Source of the DNA: Syngnathus acus
Taxonomy: Eukaryota > Chordata > Actinopteri > Syngnathiformes > Syngnathidae
Assembly (NCBI RefSeq): GCF_901709675.1
Contig: NC_051106.1
Span: 8,876,001 to 8,940,000, forward strand
DNA: 64,000 nt
Direction of reading: 5' to 3'
Shown here: in pieces, positions 35,203 to 47,900 of the stretch
Position numbering within the stretch: position 1 is the first letter of the stretch
Layout of the letters: each line of letters starts with the position of its first letter
Notes under the pieces: model-generated
Seen by the model: only the letters and a program-made list of their open reading frames with translations
The model's database searches: none
What the model was told of the DNA's origin: nothing
Made by a program: the position numbers and the translations under genes

Positions 35203-35335
35203 GACACGCACGCGCGTGCAGTGTTGGTTGCATATTGCCGCTGTGCCAGCCAAGTCATCCTCTTGATTTGTGGTTACGTTCTGCGTCACAACTTACTCTC
35301 TATGTGTGTGTATGTGTGTGTGTGTGTGTGTGTGA
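35141..35335. repeat. (CA)n and (TG)n microsatellites
   Basis: (CA)n spans about 35141-35198, and (TG)n with interruptions spans about 35303-35333. The two are complementary and about 105 bp apart, so they could pair as a hairpin. Frames reading poly-Thr-His or Cys-Val here are repeat translation, not genes. Confidence 0.95.
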
Positions 35336-36713
35336 CATTGCTCGCCTCTCTCCAACCGTGTCGGCCATTAGTATTAATTAGCATTGCTAGCTGTCGGGCG
35401 TCGCCGCAGAAGTAGCTTCGAAAATATGCCACAAAAGAAAAATAATTCTTCCAAAATTGGGGAAAAGTAAAGCAGGTTAGCATTAAAAGTTTGAACTTTA
35501 ATTTTTAACTTTAAGTTAGAGAAAAAAAGTCTCAAAAGTGATTTTTAAAAAAAATGCCCAACAGAACAAAATGCTTTGATAGCATGAAAATGTCACAAAT
35601 ATTTAGAAAAATTGTGAAGTATGAAAAATATGCCATAAAAATATATGCGTTGTTATGCAAAAGACATAATAAGCAAGATGTGAGCGCTCAATTTGGCAAT
35701 AAGCTCACAGATGTTTCTTCCACGCATCCAAATTGCAGCGCAGCTTGCGGGACGAGATGCGTACATTTAATGTGCTCAATTAACGCTTTCACGAGGACCC
35801 CATGTTAGCTGGAAAACATGCGTGTGTGTGTCTTTGTGTGTGTAAGGGGCACCTGCAAGTAAATGTGTTGTTTTTAATTGGGTTTCACGCAGTATGCGCT
35901 TAATGAAGTCGTCTCATTAAAGCTTTATTAATGGCCCCAAATATGTGCATTGTTTACCCACGCCGCATGACAACTATGATGCGCGTCGCTATGGCAACAG
36001 ACGCATCAAACATCCAATTCCATAGCGGGCCAAGCTGTTGGTGTTACAACCCCCCCAAAAATTTGCTGTACATCCGGAAGGTCACCCACTAAATCCTGGA
36101 AAGCTTGTTATCGCTGCGGTTCTACCTGACATGTTGGCAAGCATTTATTGACCCGCATCGCATCGATTGGAGCCGATGATGTCATATCAATATTGTTTAC
36201 ACACACACGCATGCACGCACACACGCATGAGCAAGGCTGACAGATCTTGACGCTCCATCGGTCTGCAACGTTTTTTTAAAGAGGCCAATCGACTTTTCTT
36301 TGAGTGCTCAAGGAGCGTGCAAGATCCAAATAGCGGTGTCTCCTATTGTTTCTTTTTTTTTGTTATTTATAGATATATTTTCCAGATAAGATTAGCGCTA
36401 ATGGACTAGCGTGGCGAGGGGAGTTACTCAACGACCCGGGACGATCATTACTCATGTGCCTCGCTTTGCTATTTCTCAATTAGAGAGCCTGACAGACGGC
36501 TAGAAACGGGAGAGACAAAAGCTTCTGCGTCCCTATTGGCCATTTTTTGGAGAAGTCAAACTCCTGCAGCTCAGTGAAGATTGAGTGCGCTATTGTTTCG
36601 ACTAGTGCAGTCAAATAGACGAGTCTCTCAGCCCCGGCGTGAACTTGTGTCTCTCCTTTGGGTTGTCCCATGCTTATCTACCACAAGATGTGTAAAAAAA
36701 AGCCCAATTACGA

Positions 36714-36745
36714 ATTGACGTCTATAGTCGTCAATGGCAGTGAAT
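36714..36745 (-). repeat. Dispersed near-palindromic repeat, copy 1
   Basis: TTGACGTCTATAGTCGTCAA with flanking TGGCAGTGAATG is the reverse complement of the copies near 38445 and 41865. The core is nearly self-complementary. Confidence 0.6.
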
Positions 36746-37222
36746 GATTTAAAAGTTGAATTATTATTTTTTTTTCCCACGACGTTGACCGTACGAGCGC
36801 CTGGGAATATTCGGCGACGGTGGGAAAAAGGCGGCCATCGAGCGAACCTCCCATTCCCACATTCCAAAAAAACCAAGATAGGTCGCCTTTAACCAATCCA
36901 ATCCAGATCCTTCGTCCACGTGCGAATTTGTGTGTGTGCCAGAGCAATATTCCCACAGGGGTGTGCATTTGTGCAATTGCGCGCATTCTCCTTTTACGCC
37001 TTTCAGCGCTCTCGCCGGCGTCCGAAAAGTTGCGTGACCTTGCCAGTCAGCAAGGCAGTCAGCCGCGGCGATAGGGCTCCATGCGCGCGCGGATGTGTGC
37101 GCGCGTGCTGCTAATGTGTACACAAGTTCTTCTCTCCCATCTTGTCGCTTTGATTTTACTTTGACTGCAAACACTTCCGCCCCTCCAGAGATGCCATGAT
37201 GAGCATTTGATTGAGGTTCGAG

Positions 37223-37226
<4 letters not shown>

Positions 37227-37267
<41 letters not shown>

Positions 37268-37298
37268 GCACACACGCACGCACGCACGCACGCACACA

Positions 37299-37350
<52 letters not shown>

Positions 37351-37382
37351 CACGCGCACACGCGCACACGCGCACACGCACA
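37227..37382. repeat. (CA)n/(CACG)n microsatellite
   Basis: A pure (CA)n start passes into CACGCACG units for over 100 bases and ends with CACACGCG units. This alternating purine-pyrimidine tract can adopt Z-DNA. Several long frames through it are simple-sequence artefacts. Confidence 0.95.
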
Positions 37383-38444
37383 ACTAATAAAGCTCCCTGG
37401 GTGACAGCCGACTACACGATCTCACTTTCAAACGTATTTAATTAAACCTGGAAGAATGTACAATACCTTTATAGTCTTTTACTTGGCAAGTGGTTGGATA
37501 ATAATTATACAAACGAAAAAATAAAGAAAAAAACGTTTAATTTAAAGATGCCCTGCGGCAAAGGTGCTATTCCCTGCGTTGTAATTATCCAGGTGACAGT
37601 TTAGTTGTTATGAAAAGCAAGTGTTAAAATTATATATTACATATTTATATAAATACTATATTCATACAAACAAAACTGTCTCTTCTTCAGAAGTCGACAT
37701 AAATCACAGTTTTACTATGTTGCCCATTTTGCTTTCATCCTTCAGTTTCGTTCATGAGCCATAATAGAATTATCGTATGTAAATGCAAATTGAGGCTTCC
37801 TATAGAATCCAAGAGCTGGGACTCAAACATTTCTCACACGCCAGCTTTAATAAGCTGACTTTGTGGCCATTGTGCAGGCTGCCGTGTTTTTATTCCTTTC
37901 GCCTTCGGTACGTCGAGGTAGAATTTAAGGAGTGAAGACTTGGAGTGGGTGTGGTGGAGGGGGTTGTTGTCTGAAGAGGAAGTAATAGATGGACGGGAGG
38001 GGGATGACAAAACGATCCGAGAGGGCCCCGGCGCTGACACGAAACCGCCGCCTGAGTCGGGGCTTTCTCAAGGACTTTTTGGTGATTCACCGTTTGAGTC
38101 GGGCCTGCAGGGAGTTTTTCCGGGAGAGGCTGAGAGGCAGGCGGGGAGCTGTTCAACTGAGATGAACTGAAGTGAGAGGGGAAAAGGGGATTTTTCTTTT
38201 TTTTTTTTTGAAAGGGGGGAAGAAGAAGAAGAGGAGATGGATTGGTGTGTGATACGGAGCAACAAAAGGTGACACATTTGCAGATTAGCCCCCTAAAAAT
38301 AGCAAGCGAGAGCTTTTCATTTAAGTCGGTGAAGAGAAAACCGTCACTGATATTTAATGAGACTGCGTGCCAAAATGTTTTTGTTGTCCCGACAGAGCAC
38401 TTTGGTTGTTCCAGAGTTTTTTACAATCAAGCGGAATTCGACTC

Positions 38445-38480
38445 GTTCACTACCAATGACGGCTTTAGACGTCAAAGATT
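38445..38480 (+). repeat. Dispersed near-palindromic repeat, copy 2
   Basis: GTTCACTACCAATGACGGC then TTTAGACGTCAAAGATT; same family as the copies at 36714 and 41865. Confidence 0.6.
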
Positions 38481-41400
38481 CACGGCACAGCTCCCGTGTA
38501 GACCACATCGGCAGGGAAGCAGGTTTAAAAAAGATTTGCTCAGGTTGGCGATTCCTGGACAGTTTTCTTAACTCCCCCTAATTCAATCCAACGGCAAATT
38601 TAACACACAAATGCAATCAGCTTTTTTTAAGACCTCAGGGAGGAAGTGACTTTGCGCCACCTGTCGTCATAAAGAAAAAAGTCTTTCTGAACTGGCAACG
38701 CAAAGACTGAGCTAGAAAAGTTTGAACGCCGCGCGCGGAATGCGAAATAGCCGCGTTAATCATTTATGACCGACGGAATTTCATATGAAATCGATGAAGT
38801 GTCAGTTTCTGTGTTTTTTTTTTTTTTTTCTCCAGCCTCTGCTTAAGTCAGCAGCGGCTTAGGCTGATAACGACGGGCGAGCCGAGGGCCACCGGCTGCT
38901 TAGCCTCTGCGCATGTGTGTGCGTGCTGACACATGCTTGCCTGCAATTGCAAAAATGACACGCTGTGTGCATGTTTGGCTGGAGCGTGCACGTATGCTGA
39001 TGTGCACGCATGTGCCAGCATATGAATTGCCCGTTAAAGCCGAGGTGATGCAGGCAAAAGTGTGAAAAGACCATATTGCTGCTGAATTGCAAACAAAAAT
39101 ACTTTTTATTATTTCCATAATCGGTTAATCGGATTTTTTTTACAATGTTGTCTTTTTCAACCCTTTTTTTTCAAATTGAATGCCCAAATATGATTTCTTT
39201 ACGACATCCCCGATGCTGACACGCTAGCCCTCTTTTAACGGTTTCCATCGAAGCTAGCTAGTCATGGGTTTAAATAAAAGAGCAAGAAAAGGAAATGTTT
39301 GTTTGGATGAGAAAATTGTTCTCTGAATGAAAGCGCGCCGCCTCCTCATTCCGGGAAGTACCCGAGGCAACAAAGAGGCGAGTAAAAGCAACAATCATTT
39401 TGCGGGCGAAGACCAAGAGGTCAGCTCCTCCTCAAGTCGTAATGGCGCTAAGCACATTAAATTGCTTTTAGATGATTTAAACATTTTCCTCTCCTTATGC
39501 AGTTTCCGGGACAATCACTTGATTGCTTGCTAAACACTTGCAAATCTTGTTTATTTTCCGTTCAGATTCATTTAAAAGCCCCACGTCTGCTCATCCTCTG
39601 GGGAGTCATTCATTTTATTATGAAGTCCAAATTAACATTTGTGGCCCTTAATAAATTGATGGAGCGATTCATCAAATATGAATATTGTTAATGTGTGCAT
39701 GTTTTGGCCTAATAAAGCGTGCGCCAACGTGCTATGTCTGACTCCGCAGCAATTAATTGGCATGCGGCAGTAAAAAGTGCACTTCTACTTGATATTCTTT
39801 ACAGTGGCAGAAATTCCTCTCTTTGATGCCAAGATGTTCCAAGGCGGGATTATTGATTGCCGTTAACTCCATGTGAGGAGGAGTTATGCATGAATAAATA
39901 ATGGTTTTAAGTTTCTAAAAGTAGTTTCACCTGGTGTATGAAAAGAAAAATATGATGGATTTTTCTTTTCATATTTGTAAAAATAGACCCAACATGTCTG
40001 CTGCACACTTTGGTCAAATTTCCGCAAGGAACAGGAATTGCGGCACACATTACACACCCTGTTTCTTGTCATGCTGAAATTAACCTGCCGAATGAGCCAG
40101 CACTCAAGCCAATGGCGAATACGGCTTTTGTTACCCATTTTACGCATTTTGATTAGTTGGAGGTAGCAGCATTAAGCTAGTAGGGGCATCCTTAAGCTAT
40201 TTTTAATGTAATTTTGTTGTCATTGACCTGATGTGCCTTCCCAAAAAGTTTAAGTTTGCACTTTTAGAATGTTATTTTTGTTAGTAAAAACGAAAAAATA
40301 GTTTTTTCTTTGTTGCTTGAAAATAGATCTGGTGAGTCTGTGGCTGTTATGTAAATCGGCCATCTTGTTACGGCAGAGTGGTGCGGAAGCGCACAAGGAC
40401 TGCAAAAAAGGCAGGTAACAAAAGATTCACTTGGTTGTTCAATTTCACACTTGATGGGTGGGCACCCAACTATTTTTGTACAAGATATTAAAAAGTCAAT
40501 TTTCTAAAATATGTCCCCTGGCTCTCGTCCTCTCGCAGGCGCGTTACGGCCGGATGCGTGTTTCTACTTGCGGAAGCCAAGCCCGGAGTGCGGAGGAAAA
40601 ACCAAGTGGCCGTAGAGACATTGAAAGCATGTTAACTTGGGGAGGAAGCGCTTCATACACTTGATGGCTTTGGGGGGGGGGCACTAATACCCCATCTTCC
40701 ACCGCCACGATAAAGTCACTGAGCAATCAAGTGCTGCTAATCAGAAGCTAACGCTGTTAGCTAGTCTGTGAATTCAACAAAACTCAGCGCAGCTTTCCTT
40801 ACCCTTTGATTTTGACCAATTTACTGTTTTAGCCCCTTAAAAAATATTTTTTTACAATGTAGGCATTCACTCCAGTTGATACAAAATATACAAACAATTA
40901 AATAAAAACGTAGTCATAATCACAGTTTTCATCCATGGGAATATTCCAGCTTGGGGGAGAAATAAAAATGATGACGGTGACACGAACAACCTCAGAAGAG
41001 CATCGTCGTCTCCCGGCACGGCACTTAAAATGCATCATAAACGTAATCCATCTGGCCGGAGGCCTGCTAATAACTTTATTGATACCCCTCGGTTGCCGTT
41101 TGCGGTGTCGAGACTCAAATGAAGCGTGTCAAGTCTTTTCTTTGTTTTTAAAGAGAAGCGACCTTGACGCTGTGGAAGAGCAGAAAGTGAGGCCGGTTAA
41201 AAAGTTATTGATTTTGGGAAGAATACATGTTTGTTTGTGGAAAATGATGCTACTGCAATCAATATTAATCAGTTGTCAATTTAAGAGATAAATTATGATT
41301 ATTTTTGGAATTAATGCTCCGCCGCGGACGACAAATGGTCGATTCTCTTGGCTTTTTCGCGTTGTTGCTTCTTGATGGTTCTCGGGCCCCCCGGTGCATT

Positions 41401-41864
41401 TCTCGTGGCTTTCTGAGTGACGGCTAATCGATGATTGCAATTGTCTTAAACGTAAGATAAAGTGAGGCCTGCAGGTGATGTGAATTTGCGAATGCATTTG
41501 GCGTCTCGTGACTAAGTGACTTTTCAGTTTGCCGCTCGTATCCTGTGACTCATCAGCACACTGTACAACACTTGTGGGAGAATTTACAACAGGTTGCGCC
41601 GCAAATTGACGGTAGCAGGCAATCACGCTGGCCAAGCCGCGCGTTGAATGGTGATGCTTTGAGCTGCAAGCCTCTGAATGAGAAGCACCACTTAGAACAT
41701 CAATACATGCAAACTGAATACACCGGCCTCCATACCAATCAGAGACGATTAGCAAATTAATCAACTATTTTGATCATTAAATCATTTAGAGATTCCATCG
41801 GAGTGTTTTATTTACATACAGACACATTAAAAAAAAAATAAAATCACAATTTTGACTCAACACG

Positions 41865-41900
41865 TTCACTCCCATTGACGGCTATAGACGTCAAAGATCC
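41865..41900 (+). repeat. Dispersed near-palindromic repeat, copy 3
   Basis: GTTCACTCCCATTGACGGC then TATAGACGTCAAAGATCC; best preserved copy of the family. Confidence 0.6.
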
Positions 41901-44900
41901 ATTTCTTAACGTCTTCCACCCAGGCTGGGTTTTGTTTGCAATATCTTCATGATTAAATGTCTGTTACAGTCCCGGTATTAAAATCAAGCCGTGAAAATGC
42001 ACAGTCTGTGCAAGCACGCAGCCCGAACCTGACGGCGCATTCCAAATGAGTTTACTTGTGAAGATTATTTAAATCTCAGCATTTTGCAGAAGTGAAAACA
42101 CGCAGCCACGGAGACGTAGCGCCACTCGACAAGCAATCCACCGGTTTGAAATGAAACCGGTTGTTATTTTATACATTCAATTAATACAACCGCCCTCTAA
42201 TGCATTGTGTCAGTTCAATGAAGGTAGCCGGAATTGTTTTTTGTTCTCATTTCTAGTGCTCATTTATTCTGCGGCTACTCGTTTTCCGTTGTTGATTGTA
42301 AGGCGACGCTTTTCAAATAAACCGCAACCGTTTCCTTTATTCCCGCACCTTTGCCATCAGTCACTATCAGGGCTGGGGGGGGGCAAGGCTCTTATTGGAT
42401 CTGCGTGTGTGTTTGCGGTTATTGACACCAGCATGAGGACAGAACCAGCCTGAGGTTAAAAAAGGATGGAACATTTTCATTTCTTGGGCCATAGCTCTTA
42501 GGAAGAGAACAGCAGCAGCGCTAAAACGACAGACCGTGCACGGCCAAATCCGGGATTAAAAAGCTTCTCATTGGTCACAAATGTAATGGAAGCATGTGTG
42601 GGAGACATTTTGGCCAGTGAGAAAGATTTTATTCGTATATTCCGCAGTGGTCTCCCTTTCTCTGGCTCAGCATGTCCAACGTTAATGAGACAAACAGGGT
42701 CAACCTTTTAAGTACGTAGTGTCCACATCATTAGATCGGAGCGCACCGAGGCGATACGTTGGATCAAAAATGATGCTTGTTATACCTACATTTTTGTTTT
42801 ACCACTCATGGTGGCGAAGGGACCTCGTGTTTTCATTTTAGGCGCATAACAAGTGCTTATTAGAGGCAGGGCATTTATTTGAGATTATTTTAAATATTAT
42901 TTACTTTACAAATGTTTAAAAGGTTTGTAAACAAGTCAAACAATTCTTGCAATGTTGAAAAATATGTCAAATTTTTTTTTATTTAATAAATATATAATGA
43001 ATTGTATGCAACATATATATTTATATATTGACTATAGGGGGTTGGTGAGTGTATCAACTGTAAGGGGACTTGGGGGTGGGGGTCTTGCTCTTGTCCATGT
43101 TATCCGTTCCATCAGTAGAGATAAATCTGGCTTTCCTGACCTAGCTGCCTCCGGGCTTTGAAAGAAAAAATAAGAAAAATCCAAAAGAACATGAAAAGAG
43201 CGGAAAAGAAAAGGACACAATCCAGCAGAGAAACGTAAAAGACACTCAAAGGCTCAGCGTGTATTTAGAAGCACTGCACAGAAGTGGACTCAGATAGCTG
43301 GATGAGAAGGAGTTGTCGAAATGGAGGAAGAAGGAGATAGGAGGAAGCGGGCGCCTGTTGACCTTCGCAGGACAAGCGAGGGACCAACGACGGGAATTTA
43401 TGCGCGCTCTCACTTTGTCTTATTGGTTTAGCCAAGCTTATTTGTGTGCGCCATTTGTATGCACCTCTGAGCTTGAAGGTGAAGATGGAGGGATTCCCCT
43501 TTCTCTTCTTCCACTTCCCACCCGCCTCTTTACTCCATTACAACAGGCGCCGTTATCTGATGCAGCCGCGTCACCTGCGGTTCACAGCAATTATCGTGCG
43601 AGCCGAATCTTTGGAGGCCTTATCAACGGAGCATGTTGTGGCTTAAAAAGGTGACGGTTATGGAAGAGGGACTTTATTTACCTCTCTGGAGCTGTAACCA
43701 AACCGCACGCCCCCTAGTGGTACCGAATAACTACTTTCCCCATTACAGTCGTCATTTTAACGGCTTGGTCGCGCGACTCACGATGTCGGGGACATAAATA
43801 TTCAACGAGCAAGGAAAACGAGTTTTTTTTGCCACACGCCGTCTTTCCACAAAGTCTTGTTTGCATCCGTAGTGGCGTATGATATACGAGGCGAAATGCG
43901 AGAAAGCTGAGCTTGCAATCTGGCTTCACGGGGAAACATCTGCATCCATCCCGCCATTTGTCCCGCCTGGTCATGAAAGCCAGCAGCACAGAAGTCATTC
44001 CAGGAGCTCGGAAGGAGGGAAGGAGGAGAGAGGAATTATCACCAGCACAGACTGATGGCTTCAGATGTCTGGCCATGAGGACAGTGGAAGATTTAATATG
44101 CGGCCAAAAAATGGAGGAATAGCAATTAGATTTTTTTTTTTTAAAGCTTCTAGTCCACATGAAAATGAGGACACCGAGTTTAACGGGCGATTTGTGTGGG
44201 TCATTATTCAACCCGACAGGGTGAAACCGGACACCCAAAACCAGTGTAGTGCTTCACAAAAAGGATCACGTAATAACAACCCCACAATAAAATTGCCCCA
44301 AAAGAACGTCGGAACCCCAAAATCAACAAAAGTGCAGTAAAGCTGTCAACACTGATTAATGATTCCCAAAGCTGCTTTTCATTTTGTCAATCAATACGGC
44401 AATCCTGCAGTCGCGGCATCCACAATGAAATGATTCTCGTGCAAAATCTCCGAAAATGCAAGTTACAGTTGGCAATGCCGAGTATGAGGTGGACCTCGCT
44501 TCTGCCGCTATAGAAGACGCTTGTATGGATTGTGCAGTAAAAGTTAGCATTAATAATGCAGCGGTTCACCTAGCAGCCAGCATGCTAGCTCAAGAACATT
44601 CCAATGGCGCCTTAGCGGGACCAAGTCTGATCTCCAGACCACCTGTTTGGTCATTTTTATTTATCTCGGTCTCAGGTGGACAATCTTGGCCTTGTCTCAG
44701 TCTCCACCAGTCTTGGTTGGTGTGATCTTGACAACAACACTTAAAATGGGATTTTACTTTTTGTTCAAGGCACGCCTGACCTCTTGGTCGAGCTCTGTCA
44801 GATGGCCCAGAGGGCAACTCTAAAACATCCCTAGAGGTCTCGCTACATCCCCATTAATTCTCTCAGACATTTCATCTTACAAGCATCTGGAAGGCACCAA

Positions 44901-47900
44901 AGAAGAACATTAAAAGAAAAAACAGGCATGGCACACGTATGAACAAGGTTGGTGTGCTCTCTGCTCTGTGCTCGTCCTTGGGCAATATCATCACAGAGCA
45001 GATCAATAGAGACATCACTCAGAATGGATGGAGAGAGACACTGAGAAATGGACAGGATGAGAAGAGAAGAGGGGGATTGTAGCAAAAAGATGGGAGGGGG
45101 AGAGGCTGGAATAATGGATGGAGGAGGAAGTACGCGCAGGAGCGTAGCATTAGCGCTAATGCGGGGAGAATAGTATCGCAGAGGGAGAGCGGCCAGAAAT
45201 GCCGACGAAAGCGTTTGAAGCAAAGAAGTTGAAAAGGAAGCAAAGCGACAAGGGTGGGTGAAGGGAGCAAGAGGATGGGGAGGCGGCGGAGGTGAATGGG
45301 GGGGGGGTCAGAGGAGAAAAGGGATGAGTAAGAGCAAACGAGCGGGAAAAGACGGAACGCGGGGTCAGGAGGGACGGATTCACTAAGTGCACTAAATGAA
45401 CGTGATTCCAGAAGGAAGCAAAGCGAGACGGGCGGACGGACGGATTAAAAGTAGAAATGGAGGCAAAAGGTTCAAATGTGAATTTGGGTGCCAAAGGACA
45501 AAAGAAGATGAGTAAAGCCGCTGATTAAGCCAGACAATAGCTGAGCCGGCAAAATAGATTTGTGGTGCCGACGCCACTCGTCAGGGACGCCCATCTCCGC
45601 CGGGACGACGACTTAAGCGGGCAGAAACGTTACGCAATCAAAAAGAGGAATCGCCGAAACGAGAGAATCGCGACCGTGACACCGGGATGAACTTCAGAAA
45701 GTCACACGGCGGGAAAGCCAAAGGGCCCCGCCGCGCCTCGTGGTTACTTTGAAGATGAGAGCAGAAGGAAGCTAGACAAGACTGCAGTCCATCTTGGCCC
45801 GGCCGGCCCGGAAGATGCCTTGTCCGCCTGTCAGCGCTTTTATTAGCGGCTCCCATGTTAATGCATTAACAAACGGCCTACGAGGGGGAAAGCGGCTGAT
45901 TAGATCTGAATCCATCAAAGAAGACAAAGATGAGCCTCCATTAGCCTCTTAAAGTAGCGCTCATTACCAGCCAGCTGGCCCGCGTGGTCTCGGCTCGGTA
46001 CCGTCTTCTGCTGCCGTTACTTTTCCCAGGCAGCCCATCGCGACTGATATCTAATCCATGTGATACACGTTCATCGGCAACATATAGCACCGCGGCGCCC
46101 GTGACGCCGCCGCTAAAGGCCGCCATGGTGAGCTATTGTCGCGGCTAACATTTAGCCGGGGACACATTAACCCGCAGAACTCATGTAGATATACCGCAGC
46201 GCCGCCGGAACGATCCGGTCCAGGAGTATTTCACCTGCATCACTGCTCAGTGGGTATTTTGGAGAGTCCGGAAAGAACTTCAGAGTGGCGCTAATCGTTG
46301 TAAATTAGCAATAAATGGTATTCAGCCGCGCACCCGCAAGGCATGAAATTAAAACACACTCAAGCACGTGTTTTTTTTCCAGGGGGTCATTTTTACGTAT
46401 TGATTTAAATTTCCACCTGCTGTAGCGTGACCTTTAGCTGCAGTTAAGTAGCAGGGGAAAAAAAAAAAAAAAAAAGATGGAAAGGGCAAATAATGCTGAT
46501 CAAAGATGGGGATGATGAAACGAGCCGCCGATGACATGAAATGAAGCAGCTTGAAAAAAAGGACAGAAGAAAAGCAAGTCAGCCTGACTTCAACTTGGCC
46601 ACTTTTTTGGACTTTTTTACTTCGCTGGCGGCAAGATTTTGTCTTTTGACCTCAAGCTAATCGTTTGAAAATCATTGCGATGGCAGGCTGGCTCGCTTAT
46701 TTTAATGCCCCATTTTATTAGCCAGCCTGGACAACTTTAGTTGTGTTCCAGCTTGCTTAGCATATCACCATTTTAAGATTTTTTGTTGATTTCAATTCCA
46801 TATGAAATACTGATTTCAAATTCTTTTCTGCTAATAATCCTCTACCGCCACTTCTGAATACGGCAGGATTTTTTTTTTCCAATTCTCAGTCAGCACTTTG
46901 CTTGACTGTTTCCCGACCGGGAAAGGAAATCCAAGAAATTATAATGCTCTTTTTTTATGGCCTCATTTACTTCTGGGCTCCACCTGCTCTTTCAGAACCA
47001 ATTTACGCACTTCTTTAATGTGCTGCCGGGTTCACTAGCCACTCACAATTGTTATGGGCCGCTGTCATTTTCCGAATGATGCCCGCTAGAAATACGTTGG
47101 ACAGTTTTGCCATCGAGAATTGGAGATAATGAACCGTTTAGTTACTCATACAGTCGCCGCCGCCGTATTTGCCATTTTGTTTATGCTAGCTCGAGACTGA
47201 ATAATTCATCCCGTCTACCTGCCATGCTGCATGAATAATAAAGCCCTTCGTCAGTGTCAAAAAACGGGAACCACCGAGGGGGTTGGGGGATTTCCGGCCG
47301 CCAATAAAATGGAGTTGGTGGCAAAGCGAGGCTGAATTGAAGTCAACGTCAACAGCGCCAATGTCACTTTTTTGCACACAAACAAATTGCCGAGTCGACA
47401 AGGAGCTTAGTTTCCCGAGCATGACACAAAGCTCCCTTTGATCCGCGGCTTGTGAGCATTTTGCTTTTTCAACTGTTTTTCTTGCCATGTCAAAAAAAAA
47501 AAATGAATGAAAGAATTAAAGGCGCTAGCTTGCGGCCTCTTTCTCAAGGCTAATCGTCTTTATTGACCAACACGCCACGAATTTCTGGACAGTATTTTTT
47601 TGCTGGCTTGTTATAAATATAAACGGTACAAGAGAGGAAATATTTATGAAAGTGTGAAATCCAAATGTGCAACTATGTAAACAAAGCATTAAATGTCCTC
47701 TTGGGTGTTAGCTTCATGCTGGTAGCTAAAGGTTTCAATCATGACGTGACCTGCCTCCACCCTGCACGTCTCCCGGGGAGGTGAGTGAGAGGACGTACAC
47801 GTTCAAATACTTTCCATCCCCGTGTTGAAATGAGAAAAAAAAACTGTCTTCTAAACGTGATCAGACACTCAAGAGTGTCGGCGCTAATCAGCGGCGCTAT

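Noticed and set aside
37156-37404. Long Cys-Val / His-Thr-Ala-Arg frames
   Set aside because: Translations of the (CA)n/(CACG)n microsatellite.
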